A stretch of 6,823 nucleotides of DNA from Palsa-883 sp035696165. GTDB taxonomy: Bacteria; Pseudomonadota; Alphaproteobacteria; Acetobacterales; Acetobacteraceae. Where the stretch lies: NCBI GenBank assembly GCA_035696165.1, contig DASRQX010000110.1, positions 1 through 6,823 of the forward strand. Direction: 5' to 3'. A program made the position numbers and the translations under genes. The notes beneath the pieces are model-generated. The model made no database searches. It saw only the letters and a list, made by a program, of their open reading frames with translations, and was not told the origin of the DNA. Numbering within the stretch: position 1 is the first letter of the stretch; each line of letters opens with the position of its first letter. This document shows, in pieces, positions 1-6,396 of the stretch.

Positions 1-2
1 AT

Positions 3-152
3 GCGTCGCGGTCACGGATTGAATGCTTCATTGGGCATCTCAAGGAGCAGCGGCGTATCGCCACCCGATATGACAAGCTCGCCACCAGCTTCATCGGGTT
101 CGTCTTGCTCGGATGCATCCGCATCTGGGCGAGGTTTGTCCCCAGGGCCTAG
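3..152 (+). CDS. C-terminal end of an IS5-family transposase (cut by the window's left edge)
   Basis: This frame reads 49 residues to a TAG at 150-152 and is open at the left edge, so only the end of the protein is visible. It shows the C-terminal signature of IS5/IS4-type DDE transposases, Y(2)R(3)E(6)K: Arg3, the catalytic Glu7 and Lys14 (numbered from the first visible residue) have the expected spacing. They are followed by the typical RRIATRYDKLA stretch and a hydrophobic tail ending in IRIWARF. The motifs fit the IS427/IS1031 groups best, in which the transposase is often split into two overlapping frames. The catalytic Glu supports a once-functional enzyme, but whether the full element is intact cannot be seen. 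The Hint-like gene remnant begins immediately after the stop, so the IS end must lie within a few tens of bases. I could not define a terminal inverted repeat because the partner end is outside the window. Confidence 0.8.
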   Translation, partial: ASRSRIECFIGHLKEQRRIATRYDKLATSFIGFVLLGCIRIWARFVPRA

Positions 153-165
153 CAGCGTTGCGACA

Positions 166-1164
166 GATGGAACAAATTTCGTCGCTGACCTGAATTCAGA
201 GACAAGTTTCTTAGGGGGTACACGTATCAGCACAGAGGGCGCTGAGGTACCTGATGAATGCTTATCGATCGTGGACAGGGTACTGACGCTGCATGGCGAG
301 GCTCGGCCGATTGTGTGGATAGGCATCGGCAGGTTGCTGGCGACGCGCGGACGGCGCAACGCCGGTGATCGTGCGCAAGGGCGCGCTTGCCGACAATGTG
401 CCGCATCACGATCTGCGGACAACCAAAGGGCATTCACTTTTCATAGATGACGTTCTGATTCCGGTCGAATTCCTCGTTAATCATCGCTCAATTTTTTGGG
501 ATGATCGGGCTCAAGAAGTGATAGTCTACCACATTGAGCTTGAGACTCATGATGCGCTGATCGCGAACGGCGCGGCTGCCGAAAGCTATCGCGACGACGG
601 CAACCGTTGGCTGTTTCAAAACGCCAACTCAGGCTGACATTTGCCGCCGAAGGACCCCCGCGCGCCTGTACTGACAGGCGGTCCCGTGGTGGGTGCTATT
701 TGGCATCGTCTGCTGGATCGCGCTGGCCCGCGGCCGCCTTACTGCTGACCGACGATGCCGATCTGCATTTGGTGGCCGACGGGCGACGGCTGGACGCTGA
801 GGATCGGGTCGGCGGCGCGCACATTTTCCGCCTGTCAGCTCTGCCGTCGTCACTCAACCTTGTGTCGCGCGCGGCTGCGCCAGCAGAGCTGGGCCTTGCC
901 CGCGATCCGCGTGTGCTTGGCGTAGCTCAGCGGCGGCTTGTGGTGCGCAAGGGATCATCGTTCCGGGTGATCGAGGCGAACGATGACCGGCTGGCAGACG
1001 GGTTCTCCGCCTTTGAGGAGGATAACGAATTCCGCTGGACAGACGGCGAGGCGAACATACTCGCCGAACTGTTCGAAGGCTTCACAGCTCCCCTCGAGCT
1101 GGTCGCTCATGTCGCGATGACCGCGCGCTATCTAGACGATGGCTGTGTGCGGCACGTGGCGTGA
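166..1164 (+). pseudogene. Hint-domain (Hedgehog/intein-type) protein, decayed
   Basis: Hint-family similarity runs through this region but changes frame. Frame 1 from about 205 to 361 carries FLGGTRIST, then DRVLTLHGEARPIVWIG and LATRGRRNA. It continues in frame 2 at about 359 with TPVIVRKGALADNVPHHDL, TKGHSLFIDD, LIPVEFLVNHRSI, ETHDALIANGAAAESYRDDG and NRWLFQNANSG, then a TGA at 635-637 where I expect TGG (Trp). Beyond the stop the same frame continues with PVLTGGPVV and LLDRAGPRPP. At about 737-745 it returns to frame 1 with LTDDADLHLVADGRRLD, AAPAELGLARDPRVLG and FRWTDGEAN, ending at TGA 1162-1164. The usual catalytic Cys before F-L-x-G-T reads as Ser (AGT at 205-207). Some inteins use Ser, so that change alone proves little. 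The N-terminal part is absent: transposase sequence lies immediately upstream. Two shifts, one nonsense codon and a missing 5' end make this a clear pseudogene. The family has autoprocessing-type folds, often in surface or secreted proteins; the role in this group is unknown to me. Confidence 0.85.
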
Positions 1165-1187
1165 GAGGCTGTTGCGTTAATCGAGAG

Positions 1188-1267
1188 CGTTTTTCGCTTG
1201 GCGGCGTGGCGCACGAGCGTCACCGCGGGGGTACCCAAGGTGGGTGCGCGCCGGTGAGCGAAAAGCG
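1188..1267. repeat. Long imperfect palindrome (~80-base potential hairpin)
   Basis: The outer arms 1188-1198 and 1257-1267 pair over 11 positions, with one G-T wobble: TTTTCGCT at 1191-1198 matches AGCGAAAA at 1257-1264. Inside them GCGCAC at 1209-1214 pairs with GTGCGC at 1244-1249, CACC at 1221-1224 with GGTG at 1239-1242, and GGG with CCC around 1229-1236. It begins 24 bases after the Hint pseudogene stop, so it could be that gene's old terminator. It lacks a following T-tract on either strand. A REP-like or mobile palindromic unit is an alternative. Confidence 0.4.
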
Positions 1268-1581
1268 GATTGGACTAAATCGCTCCCCCCGCCGCCGGTG
1301 CTATGGGCGTTGAAGCGAGCCACCGTTCCGCGGATCGCGCGATCTGCGCGGTGGAGCCGTCGGTTCGATGCTGTTGGCCGCGCCGTCCGCGCCGCCAAAC
1401 GGTCAACCCAGCCTGATTCTGGCCAATTGGCTTCAGCTCAGTTGCTCCGGAGATCCGCGCGGCCCGACCTTCTTCTCCCCGATCTCGCGGGCGGTTCGGT
1501 ACCGCGCGGTCGGCCCATCGGTTTGGGGTCATGATGTGTTCGGAACCGGCTGGCAGACCGTTGGCCGCGCGATGCAACCTA

Positions 1582-1788
1582 TCACCACCATGGTGCCGGT
1601 GCGGCCACGGTATCGACGATGTGGCCGAACGTCGTGGCGAACGCCACACCCGCGACCCAAACGGCAAGACCGAGAATCAAGGTGGTTCCGACATGCCCGA
1701 TGCCGGCTTGCAGGGCTGCACGCGCGGTTTCGGCGCGCGACCAGCCCCGCTGCCAGGCAATGAGCGTGGTCGGTACTGAATAGGGCGC
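1582..1788 (-). pseudogene. Fragment of a small integral membrane protein (possible metal-ion exporter type)
   Basis: Read on the minus strand, this frame looks protein-like, unlike its neighbours. It gives APYSVPTTLIAWQRGWSR, then ALQAGIGHVGTTLILG and a hydrophobic segment LAVWVAGVAFATTFGHIVD, before an abrupt Ala/Pro/Trp end at a TGA (1582-1584). One clear membrane helix is present, preceded by a G-x-G-H-V turn that reminds me of nickel/cobalt (NicO/RcnA-like) or TauE-type exporters. I cannot assign a family with confidence. The frame opens upstream at an ATG (1801-1803) with no obvious ribosome-binding site, and the sequence after IVDTVA no longer looks like membrane protein. A frameshift near 1600 may continue it in another frame (around MVVIGCIA). 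I therefore read it as an internal fragment of a decayed gene that ran opposite to the efflux operon. Confidence 0.35.
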
Positions 1789-1829
1789 TCGTCTTCGAAG
1801 CATTCGATACGCTTTTCAATGAGCGTGGT
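1758..1829. repeat. 13-base direct repeat CAATGAGCGTGGT
   Basis: The identical 13-mer CAATGAGCGTGGT occurs at 1758-1770 and again at 1817-1829, with start points 59 bases apart. The first copy lies inside the membrane-protein-like fragment and the second inside the TetR-like stretch. It could mark a recombination or slippage junction joining two remnants, or be an operator-like pair. The copies themselves are not palindromic. Chance similarity is possible but unlikely at this length over so short a distance. Confidence 0.45.
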
Positions 1830-1856
1830 TACGACGGTGCCGATCCAACCTTGTCC
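1791..1856 (+). pseudogene. Possible N-terminal fragment of a TetR-type regulator
   Basis: In frame 3 the residues VFEAFDTLFNERGYDGADPTLSA resemble the first helices of TetR-family repressors, where a pattern like ILDAALxLFxERGYxGTSxxxIA leads into the helix-turn-helix. After about 1856 the reading becomes Cys/Arg-rich and stops at a TGA at 1893-1895, with no recognition helix. There is no start codon with a ribosome-binding site in this frame; a TGA lies upstream at 1760-1762. TetR genes often accompany RND operons, which makes the match tempting, but it covers only about 18 residues and may be chance. Confidence 0.2.
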
Positions 1857-2026
1857 GCTCGCTGCCCGTCACGCTGCGCTATGAGAACCAGTTGATCCTC
1901 GCGGCGGATATTTGCGTCGAAGCAGTCGCCATCTGCACCCAATCCGGAGTAGATAGAGGCTTGCGTTGGCGACGGTGCGCATCGGTGGTGTGCGCCATAC
2001 CGCGTCGTTCACCATTCGCCTCGAAC

Positions 2027-2030
2027 AGGA
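2027..2030 (+). promoter_or_regulatory. Ribosome-binding site of the RND adaptor gene
   Basis: AGGA lies seven bases before the ATG at 2038-2040. This fixes the start there, rather than at the upstream in-frame codon at 1966 that would put 24 unrelated residues before a good signal peptide. Confidence 0.6.
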
Positions 2031-2037
2031 CATCTTC

Positions 2038-3207
2038 ATGCCCCTCGCCATCCGACTCATGCGTGCCAGCCTCACCCTCGCGGCAGTCCTGGCGCTGGCC
2101 GTTGCAAGTGGGGCGCACGCACAGAACGCCCAGCCCCAGGTGACCGTAGCGCCGCCACTCGCCAGCCGGGTCGCGCAATGGGACGAGTTCACCGGCCGCT
2201 TCGAGGCCATGGAACGCGTTGAGGTCCGGCCTCGCGTCTCCGGCTACATCGACAAGGTGCATTTCCGCGACGGCAGCATGGTCAATCAGGGCGACCTGCT
2301 GTTCACCATAGATCAGCGCCCATTCCAGCTCGCCGTCGATTCCACTCGGGCCGACATTTTGCGCACCAAGGCGCAGATCGTGCTAGACGAAGCCGACTAC
2401 CAGCGCGCGGTCGAACTGGTGAAGACGGCGGCGACGCCGGTGAGTGTGCTCGATCAGCGCAAGGCCAACCTGGACATCGCCCGCGCACAGGAGATGGCAG
2501 CCGAGGCTGCGCTGCACAGCGCGCAGCTCAACCTGGAATGGTCGGAGGTGCGCGCTCCGATCGGCGGCCGCGTGTCCGACCGGCGCGTCGATGCCGGCAA
2601 CCTGGTCGCGGGCGGGCAGACCGGCGCGACGTTGCTCACCACGATCGTGCGGCTCGATCCGATCTACTTCGTGTTCGACGGGTCGGAGGCCGACTACATC
2701 CGCTACTCTCGTCTGAGTGTCGAAGGCAGCCGAGGTTCATCGCGCGACACGCCAAATCCGGTGCGGGTTCAGCTTGCTGACGAAAAGGACTGGCCGCATC
2801 GGGGGGTGATGAATTTCGTCGACAACGAATTCAACGCCCATTCCGGCACAATCCGCGGTCGGGCGATCTTCGACAACCGGGACCTCTTCCTGACGCCGGG
2901 CACCTTTGGGCGGATGCGGCTCTATGGCGGTCCGCTCGATGCGCTGCTGATCCCGGATGCCTCGGTGGTGTCGGACCAGGCGCATAAGGTCGTGCTGACG
3001 GTCGGCGCGGACGGCAAGGTGGCGGCGAAGCCGGTGACGCTCGGCGGAATGGCGCGCGGTCTGCGCGTTGTCGCATCGGGTCTGACGCCGGGCGATCGGG
3101 TCATCATTGGTGGCCTGGCCAATCCGTTCGTGCGACCCGGCGTGGCGGTCTTGGCACGCCAGGTTGAGATCCAACCATCCGAGAGCCTGCTCGCGGCCGG
3201 CGACTAG
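2038..3207 (+). CDS. RND efflux periplasmic adaptor subunit (MexE/AcrA-type membrane fusion protein)
   Basis: This 389-residue protein is the periplasmic bridge of a tripartite RND pump, linking the inner-membrane permease encoded next to it to an outer-membrane channel. Residues 1-28 form a Sec signal peptide with cleavage expected after A-H-A; no lipobox Cys is visible, so unlike AcrA it should be soluble or peripherally attached. The first lipoyl half spans about 60-92 (VRPRVSGYIDKVHFRDGSMV, then GDLLFTID). An alpha-helical hairpin covers about 93-167 and the second lipoyl half about 168-200 (WSEVRAPIGGRVSDRRVDAG, then NLV). The beta-barrel region covers about 205-297 (LDPIYFVFDGSEAD to FLTPGTFGRMRL), and the membrane-proximal domain about 300-380 (LIPDASVV, GLTPGDRVIIGGL). 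Length and domain order are normal, with no breaks. The MexE-like subgroup is the best fit, from the pairing with a MexF-like permease. It is the first gene of the operon. Confidence 0.93.
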   Translation: MPLAIRLMRASLTLAAVLALAVASGAHAQNAQPQVTVAPPLASRVAQWDEFTGRFEAMERVEVRPRVSGYIDKVHFRDGSMVNQGDLLFTIDQRPFQLAVDSTRADILRTKAQIVLDEADYQRAVELVKTAATPVSVLDQRKANLDIARAQEMAAEAALHSAQLNLEWSEVRAPIGGRVSDRRVDAGNLVAGGQTGATLLTTIVRLDPIYFVFDGSEADYIRYSRLSVEGSRGSSRDTPNPVRVQLADEKDWPHRGVMNFVDNEFNAHSGTIRGRAIFDNRDLFLTPGTFGRMRLYGGPLDALLIPDASVVSDQAHKVVLTVGADGKVAAKPVTLGGMARGLRVVASGLTPGDRVIIGGLANPFVRPGVAVLARQVEIQPSESLLAAGD

Positions 3208-3208
3208 C

Positions 3209-6200
3209 GTGCGCTTCTCCCACTTCTTCATCGATCGGCCGATTTTCGCTGCCGTGCTGGCGATCATCATCACGATCGCCGGCGCGCTGGTGCAGCGCAC
3301 ATTGCCGATCTCCGAATACCCGGACATCGCGCCACCGACCGTGAGTATCCGCGCCACCTATCCCGGCGCGTCCGCCGAAGTGCTCGCCGAGACTGTCGCC
3401 ACACCGATCGAGCAGGAGGTGAACGGCGTCGACAACATGCTCTACATCACTTCGCAGTCGGTCGGCGACGGCACGCTGACGATCGACGTGGTGTTCAAGC
3501 CGGGGACCGATGTCGATACGGCGCAGGTGCTGGTGCAGAACCGCGTCTCCGTCGCCACGCCGCGGCTGCCGGATGACGTGCAACATCTCGGCGTCACCGT
3601 GCGCAAGGCGTCGCCCGACCTGATGATGGTCGTGCACATGATCTCGCCGGATGGGTCGCACGATCAGCAGTACATCTCGAACTACGCCACGCTCTACATC
3701 AAGGACGCGCTGGCACGCGTCGATGGCGTCGGCGACGTCAACGTGTTCGGCGCGCGCGATTACTCGATGCGGGTGTGGCTGGACCCCGGCAAGGTCGCGG
3801 CGCGCGGCCTGACCGCCGAGGACGTGGTGGCGGCATTGCGCGCGGCCAACCTCCAGGTCGCGGCGGGTGCCATCAACCAGCCGCCGGCGACGTCACCGGG
3901 TGCATTCCAGTTGTCGGTGCGCACACTCGGCCGCCTGCGCGATGTCGAGCAGTTCGGCGACATCGTCGTGCGCGCCGACCCCGGCGGCACCGGATTCGTA
4001 CGCATTCGCGACATCGCACGCGTCGAGCTCGGATCGCAGGACTACACGGTCAACGCCTATCTCAACAAGGCCGTGGCGACCGCGATCGTGATCTATCAGC
4101 GCCCAGGGTCCAACGCGCTGACCACGGCGGCGAATGTCAAGGACACCATGCAGGAGGCGAAGAAAAGCTTTCCGTCCGGCCTCGACTATACCATCGTCTA
4201 TAACCCGACTGAGTTCATCCAGCAGTCGATCAACGAGGTGAAGCACACGCTGCTCGTTGCAATCCTGCTGGTGGTCTGCGTGGTGATCCTGTTCCTGCAG
4301 ACCTGGCGCGCCGCGATCATTCCGGTGATCGCGATCCCGGTCTCGCTCATCGGCTGCTTCCTGGTCATGGGCCTGGTCGGGATTTCGTTCAACACGCTAT
4401 CGCTGTTCGGCCTGGTTCTGGCCATCGGCATCGTGGTCGACGACGCCATCGTCGTGGTCGAGAACGTCGAGCGCTACATCGAGAAGGGCATGCCGCCGCG
4501 CGAAGCGGCACATCTCACGATGGACGAGGTCGGCGGCGCGCTGATCGCCATCGCACTCGTGCTGTGCGCCGTGTTCATTCCAACAGCATTCATCTCGGGG
4601 CTGCAAGGTTCGTTCTACCGGCAGTTCGCCGTCACCATCGCGGCGGCAACGGTCATTTCTGCCTTTGTCTCGCTGACGCTGTCGCCGGCACTCGCCGCCC
4701 TGCTGCTGAAACCACGCGTGGAGGCGCCGCAGCGGACGTTAGTGTATCGGCTTGGGGCGCCGGTGCGAGTGTTCTTCGGCGGCTTCAACTGGGTGTTCGA
4801 GCGGCTATCGCTGGGTTACGGCCGCGCGGTCGCGCGACTGGTGCGCGTCAGCGCCATCGTGCTGGTCGCTTACGCCGTGCTGATCTTCGCCGCCTATAAT
4901 CGGCTGGCTGTCACGCCGACCGGACTGATCCCACAGCTCGACCGCGGCTACCTGATCGCGGCGTTCCAGTTGCCTCCGGGAGCATCGCTCGCCCGCACCG
5001 ACGCGGTGATCCGGCGCGCGTCCGCAATCATCCTGGCGCGGCCGGGCGTGCAGAATTCAGTGGCCTTCACCGGGTTCGACGGCGCCACCTTCACCAACGC
5101 GCCGAACGCAGGCGTGATCTTCGTCCCGCTGAAGCCGTTCGAGCAGCGCGTGCCGCTTGGGCTGACCGTCGCAAGGATCTCGGCCGATCTGCGCCAGCAG
5201 CTTGCACAGCTCGACGACGCTTTCGTGTTCGTGCTGGAGCCGCCCTCGGTGCCCGGTATCGGCACCGGCGGCGGGCTGAAGCTGTATGTGCAGGACCGCG
5301 CCGGGCGTGGGCTGCCGGAGCTGGAGCAAGCCACCTGGATCGTTGCCGGTTCGGCCGCCCAGACGCCCGGCTTCGTCCAGTCGTTCACGCTGTTCAACAC
5401 CCACACGCCACAGATCTACGCCGACATCGACCGCACCAAGGCGGAGCTGCTGCAGGTGCCGATCGACCGCGTGTTCAATGCGCTGTCGGTATATATGGGT
5501 TCGGCATATATCAACGACTTCAATCTTCTGGGCCGTACCTACCAATTGAATGCGCAGGCCGACAATCCGTTCCGGCTGAGCGTGCGCGACGTGGAGAACC
5601 TGAAGACACGCAACAATTACGGCGACATGGTGCCAATCGGCGCGGTGGCGACGTTCCGCGACACCACCGGCCCGTTCAGGGTGCCTCGGTACAACCTGTA
5701 TCCGGCGGCCGAGGTGCAATTGTCTTTGGCGCGCGGCTTCTCCACCGGCCAGGCGATCGAGGCGATCGAGAAGATCGCGCAGGAGCGCCTGCCACGGGGG
5801 TTCGGCTTCGAATGGACCGAAATCGCGTTGCAGGAGAAGCTCGCCGGCAACACCGCGATGATCGCGTTTGGATTGGCGGTGACGTTCGTGTTCCTGCTGC
5901 TGGCCGCGCTGTACGAGAGCTGGCTGCTGCCACTCGCCGTGGTGCTGATCGTCCCGATGTGCATCCTCGCCGCGATGCTGGGGGTGAACGCCCGCGGGTT
6001 AGACCGCAACATCTTGGTGGAGATCGGTCTCGTGGTGCTTGTCGGGCTGGCGGCGAAGAACGCAATCCTGATCGTTGAATTTGCGCGCCAGGCGGAGGAT
6101 CAGGGCATGGACCGGTTCGCGGCGGCGGTGGCCGCGGCCCGCACCAGGCTGCGGCCGATCCTGATGACCTCGCTCGCGTTCATCCTCGGGGTGTTGCCGC

Positions 6201-6388
6201 TAGCGGTCGCCGTCGGTGCGGGCGCGGAGATGCGCCAGTCGCTCGGCACCGCAGTGTTCACCGGGATGCTGGGCGTTACCTTGTTCGGACTGGTGTTCAC
6301 GCCGGTGTTCTACGTGCTGGTGCGAAAGGTCGCGCTGCTGCTGGCGGCGCGTCGGCCGTCGGCCAAGGTAGACGTCCCGACCGGGTGA
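3209..6388 (+). CDS. RND efflux inner-membrane permease, HAE-1 family (MexF/AcrB-type)
   Basis: This 1059-residue protein is the proton-driven pump of the system and should act as a trimer in the inner membrane. I chose the GTG at 3209, giving MRFSHFFIDRPIFAAVLAI, the standard HAE-1 start; it lies one base after the adaptor stop, implying translational coupling. An in-frame extension to 3107 is only overlap with the adaptor. Twelve membrane segments fit at roughly 12-29, 347-364, 369-390, 395-423, 444-463, 473-496, 548-566, 884-903, 906-927, 935-956, 985-1005 and 1015-1038, with two large periplasmic loops between segments 1-2 and 7-8. The proton-relay residues are all present: Asp411-Asp412 (AcrB D407/D408), Lys950 (K940) and Arg980 (R971, in R-L-R-P-I-L-M-T-S). 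The NYATLYIKDALARVDGVGDV stretch and the DYSMRVWLDPGKVAARGLTA segment closely resemble MexF. Substrates cannot be predicted beyond amphiphilic compounds. The gene is intact and normal in length. Confidence 0.95.
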   Translation: MRFSHFFIDRPIFAAVLAIIITIAGALVQRTLPISEYPDIAPPTVSIRATYPGASAEVLAETVATPIEQEVNGVDNMLYITSQSVGDGTLTIDVVFKPGTDVDTAQVLVQNRVSVATPRLPDDVQHLGVTVRKASPDLMMVVHMISPDGSHDQQYISNYATLYIKDALARVDGVGDVNVFGARDYSMRVWLDPGKVAARGLTAEDVVAALRAANLQVAAGAINQPPATSPGAFQLSVRTLGRLRDVEQFGDIVVRADPGGTGFVRIRDIARVELGSQDYTVNAYLNKAVATAIVIYQRPGSNALTTAANVKDTMQEAKKSFPSGLDYTIVYNPTEFIQQSINEVKHTLLVAILLVVCVVILFLQTWRAAIIPVIAIPVSLIGCFLVMGLVGISFNTLSLFGLVLAIGIVVDDAIVVVENVERYIEKGMPPREAAHLTMDEVGGALIAIALVLCAVFIPTAFISGLQGSFYRQFAVTIAAATVISAFVSLTLSPALAALLLKPRVEAPQRTLVYRLGAPVRVFFGGFNWVFERLSLGYGRAVARLVRVSAIVLVAYAVLIFAAYNRLAVTPTGLIPQLDRGYLIAAFQLPPGASLARTDAVIRRASAIILARPGVQNSVAFTGFDGATFTNAPNAGVIFVPLKPFEQRVPLGLTVARISADLRQQLAQLDDAFVFVLEPPSVPGIGTGGGLKLYVQDRAGRGLPELEQATWIVAGSAAQTPGFVQSFTLFNTHTPQIYADIDRTKAELLQVPIDRVFNALSVYMGSAYINDFNLLGRTYQLNAQADNPFRLSVRDVENLKTRNNYGDMVPIGAVATFRDTTGPFRVPRYNLYPAAEVQLSLARGFSTGQAIEAIEKIAQERLPRGFGFEWTEIALQEKLAGNTAMIAFGLAVTFVFLLLAALYESWLLPLAVVLIVPMCILAAMLGVNARGLDRNILVEIGLVVLVGLAAKNAILIVEFARQAEDQGMDRFAAAVAAARTRLRPILMTSLAFILGVLPLAVAVGAGAEMRQSLGTAVFTGMLGVTLFGLVFTPVFYVLVRKVALLLAARRPSAKVDVPTG

Positions 6389-6392
6389 CGTC
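6371..6392. terminator. Short hairpin across the permease stop codon (weak terminator candidate)
   Basis: GACGTC at 6371-6376 pairs with GACGTC at 6387-6392, with one or two further C-G pairs inside and a small GACC-type loop. The TGA at 6386-6388 lies in the right arm. No T-tract follows on either strand, so a classic intrinsic terminator is not shown. Since GACGTC is itself a palindrome, the pairing may be incidental. Confidence 0.2.
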
Positions 6393-6396
6393 GCTG

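Larger units (their letters stand above)
1165..2037. other. Gene-free stretch between the Hint pseudogene and the RND operon
   Basis: These 873 bases contain no intact gene that I can support. Open frames exist on both strands but are Arg/Ala/Pro-rich, overlap one another and show no domain, as expected for GC-rich noncoding DNA. Inside it are a long imperfect palindrome (1188-1267), a minus-strand membrane-protein-like fragment (1582-1788), a short TetR-like stretch (1791-1844) and a 13-base direct repeat. Bases 1268-1581 show nothing I recognise; a minus-strand frame ending near 1435 has a charged, Gly/Arg-rich tail but no family. The stretch looks like a graveyard of inactivated genes rather than a designed control region. 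The operon promoter should lie in its last ~150 bases, but I see no convincing -35/-10 pair. Confidence 0.6.

Noticed and set aside
1..450. A 149-codon plus-strand frame from base 1 as an intact gene
   Set aside because: Its first half overlaps the transposase in another frame and is Ser-rich noise; only codons from about 166-205 to 361 match the Hint family.
635..637. TGA in the Hint frame as a recoded (selenocysteine) or programmed-readthrough codon
   Set aside because: The expected residue is Trp and two nearby frameshifts show ordinary decay; no recoding signal is visible.
1961..1966. TTGCGT as a -35 box for the RND operon
   Set aside because: No acceptable -10 hexamer lies 16-18 bases downstream.
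1966..2037. Upstream in-frame extension of the adaptor (24 more codons)
   Set aside because: It would bury the signal peptide and has no ribosome-binding site; AGGA at 2027-2030 supports the ATG at 2038.
3107..3208. In-frame extension of the permease into the adaptor gene
   Set aside because: The extra residues do not resemble RND N-termini; the family start F-I-D-R-P-I-F follows the GTG at 3209.
2737..3357. A 206-codon minus-strand open frame across the end of the adaptor and the start of the permease
   Set aside because: Arg/His-rich antisense frame of a strongly biased GC-rich gene; no domain and no ribosome-binding site.
5057..5719. A 220-codon minus-strand open frame inside the permease gene
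   Set aside because: It lies antisense to conserved permease sequence and its composition is that of a shadow frame; no recognisable motif.
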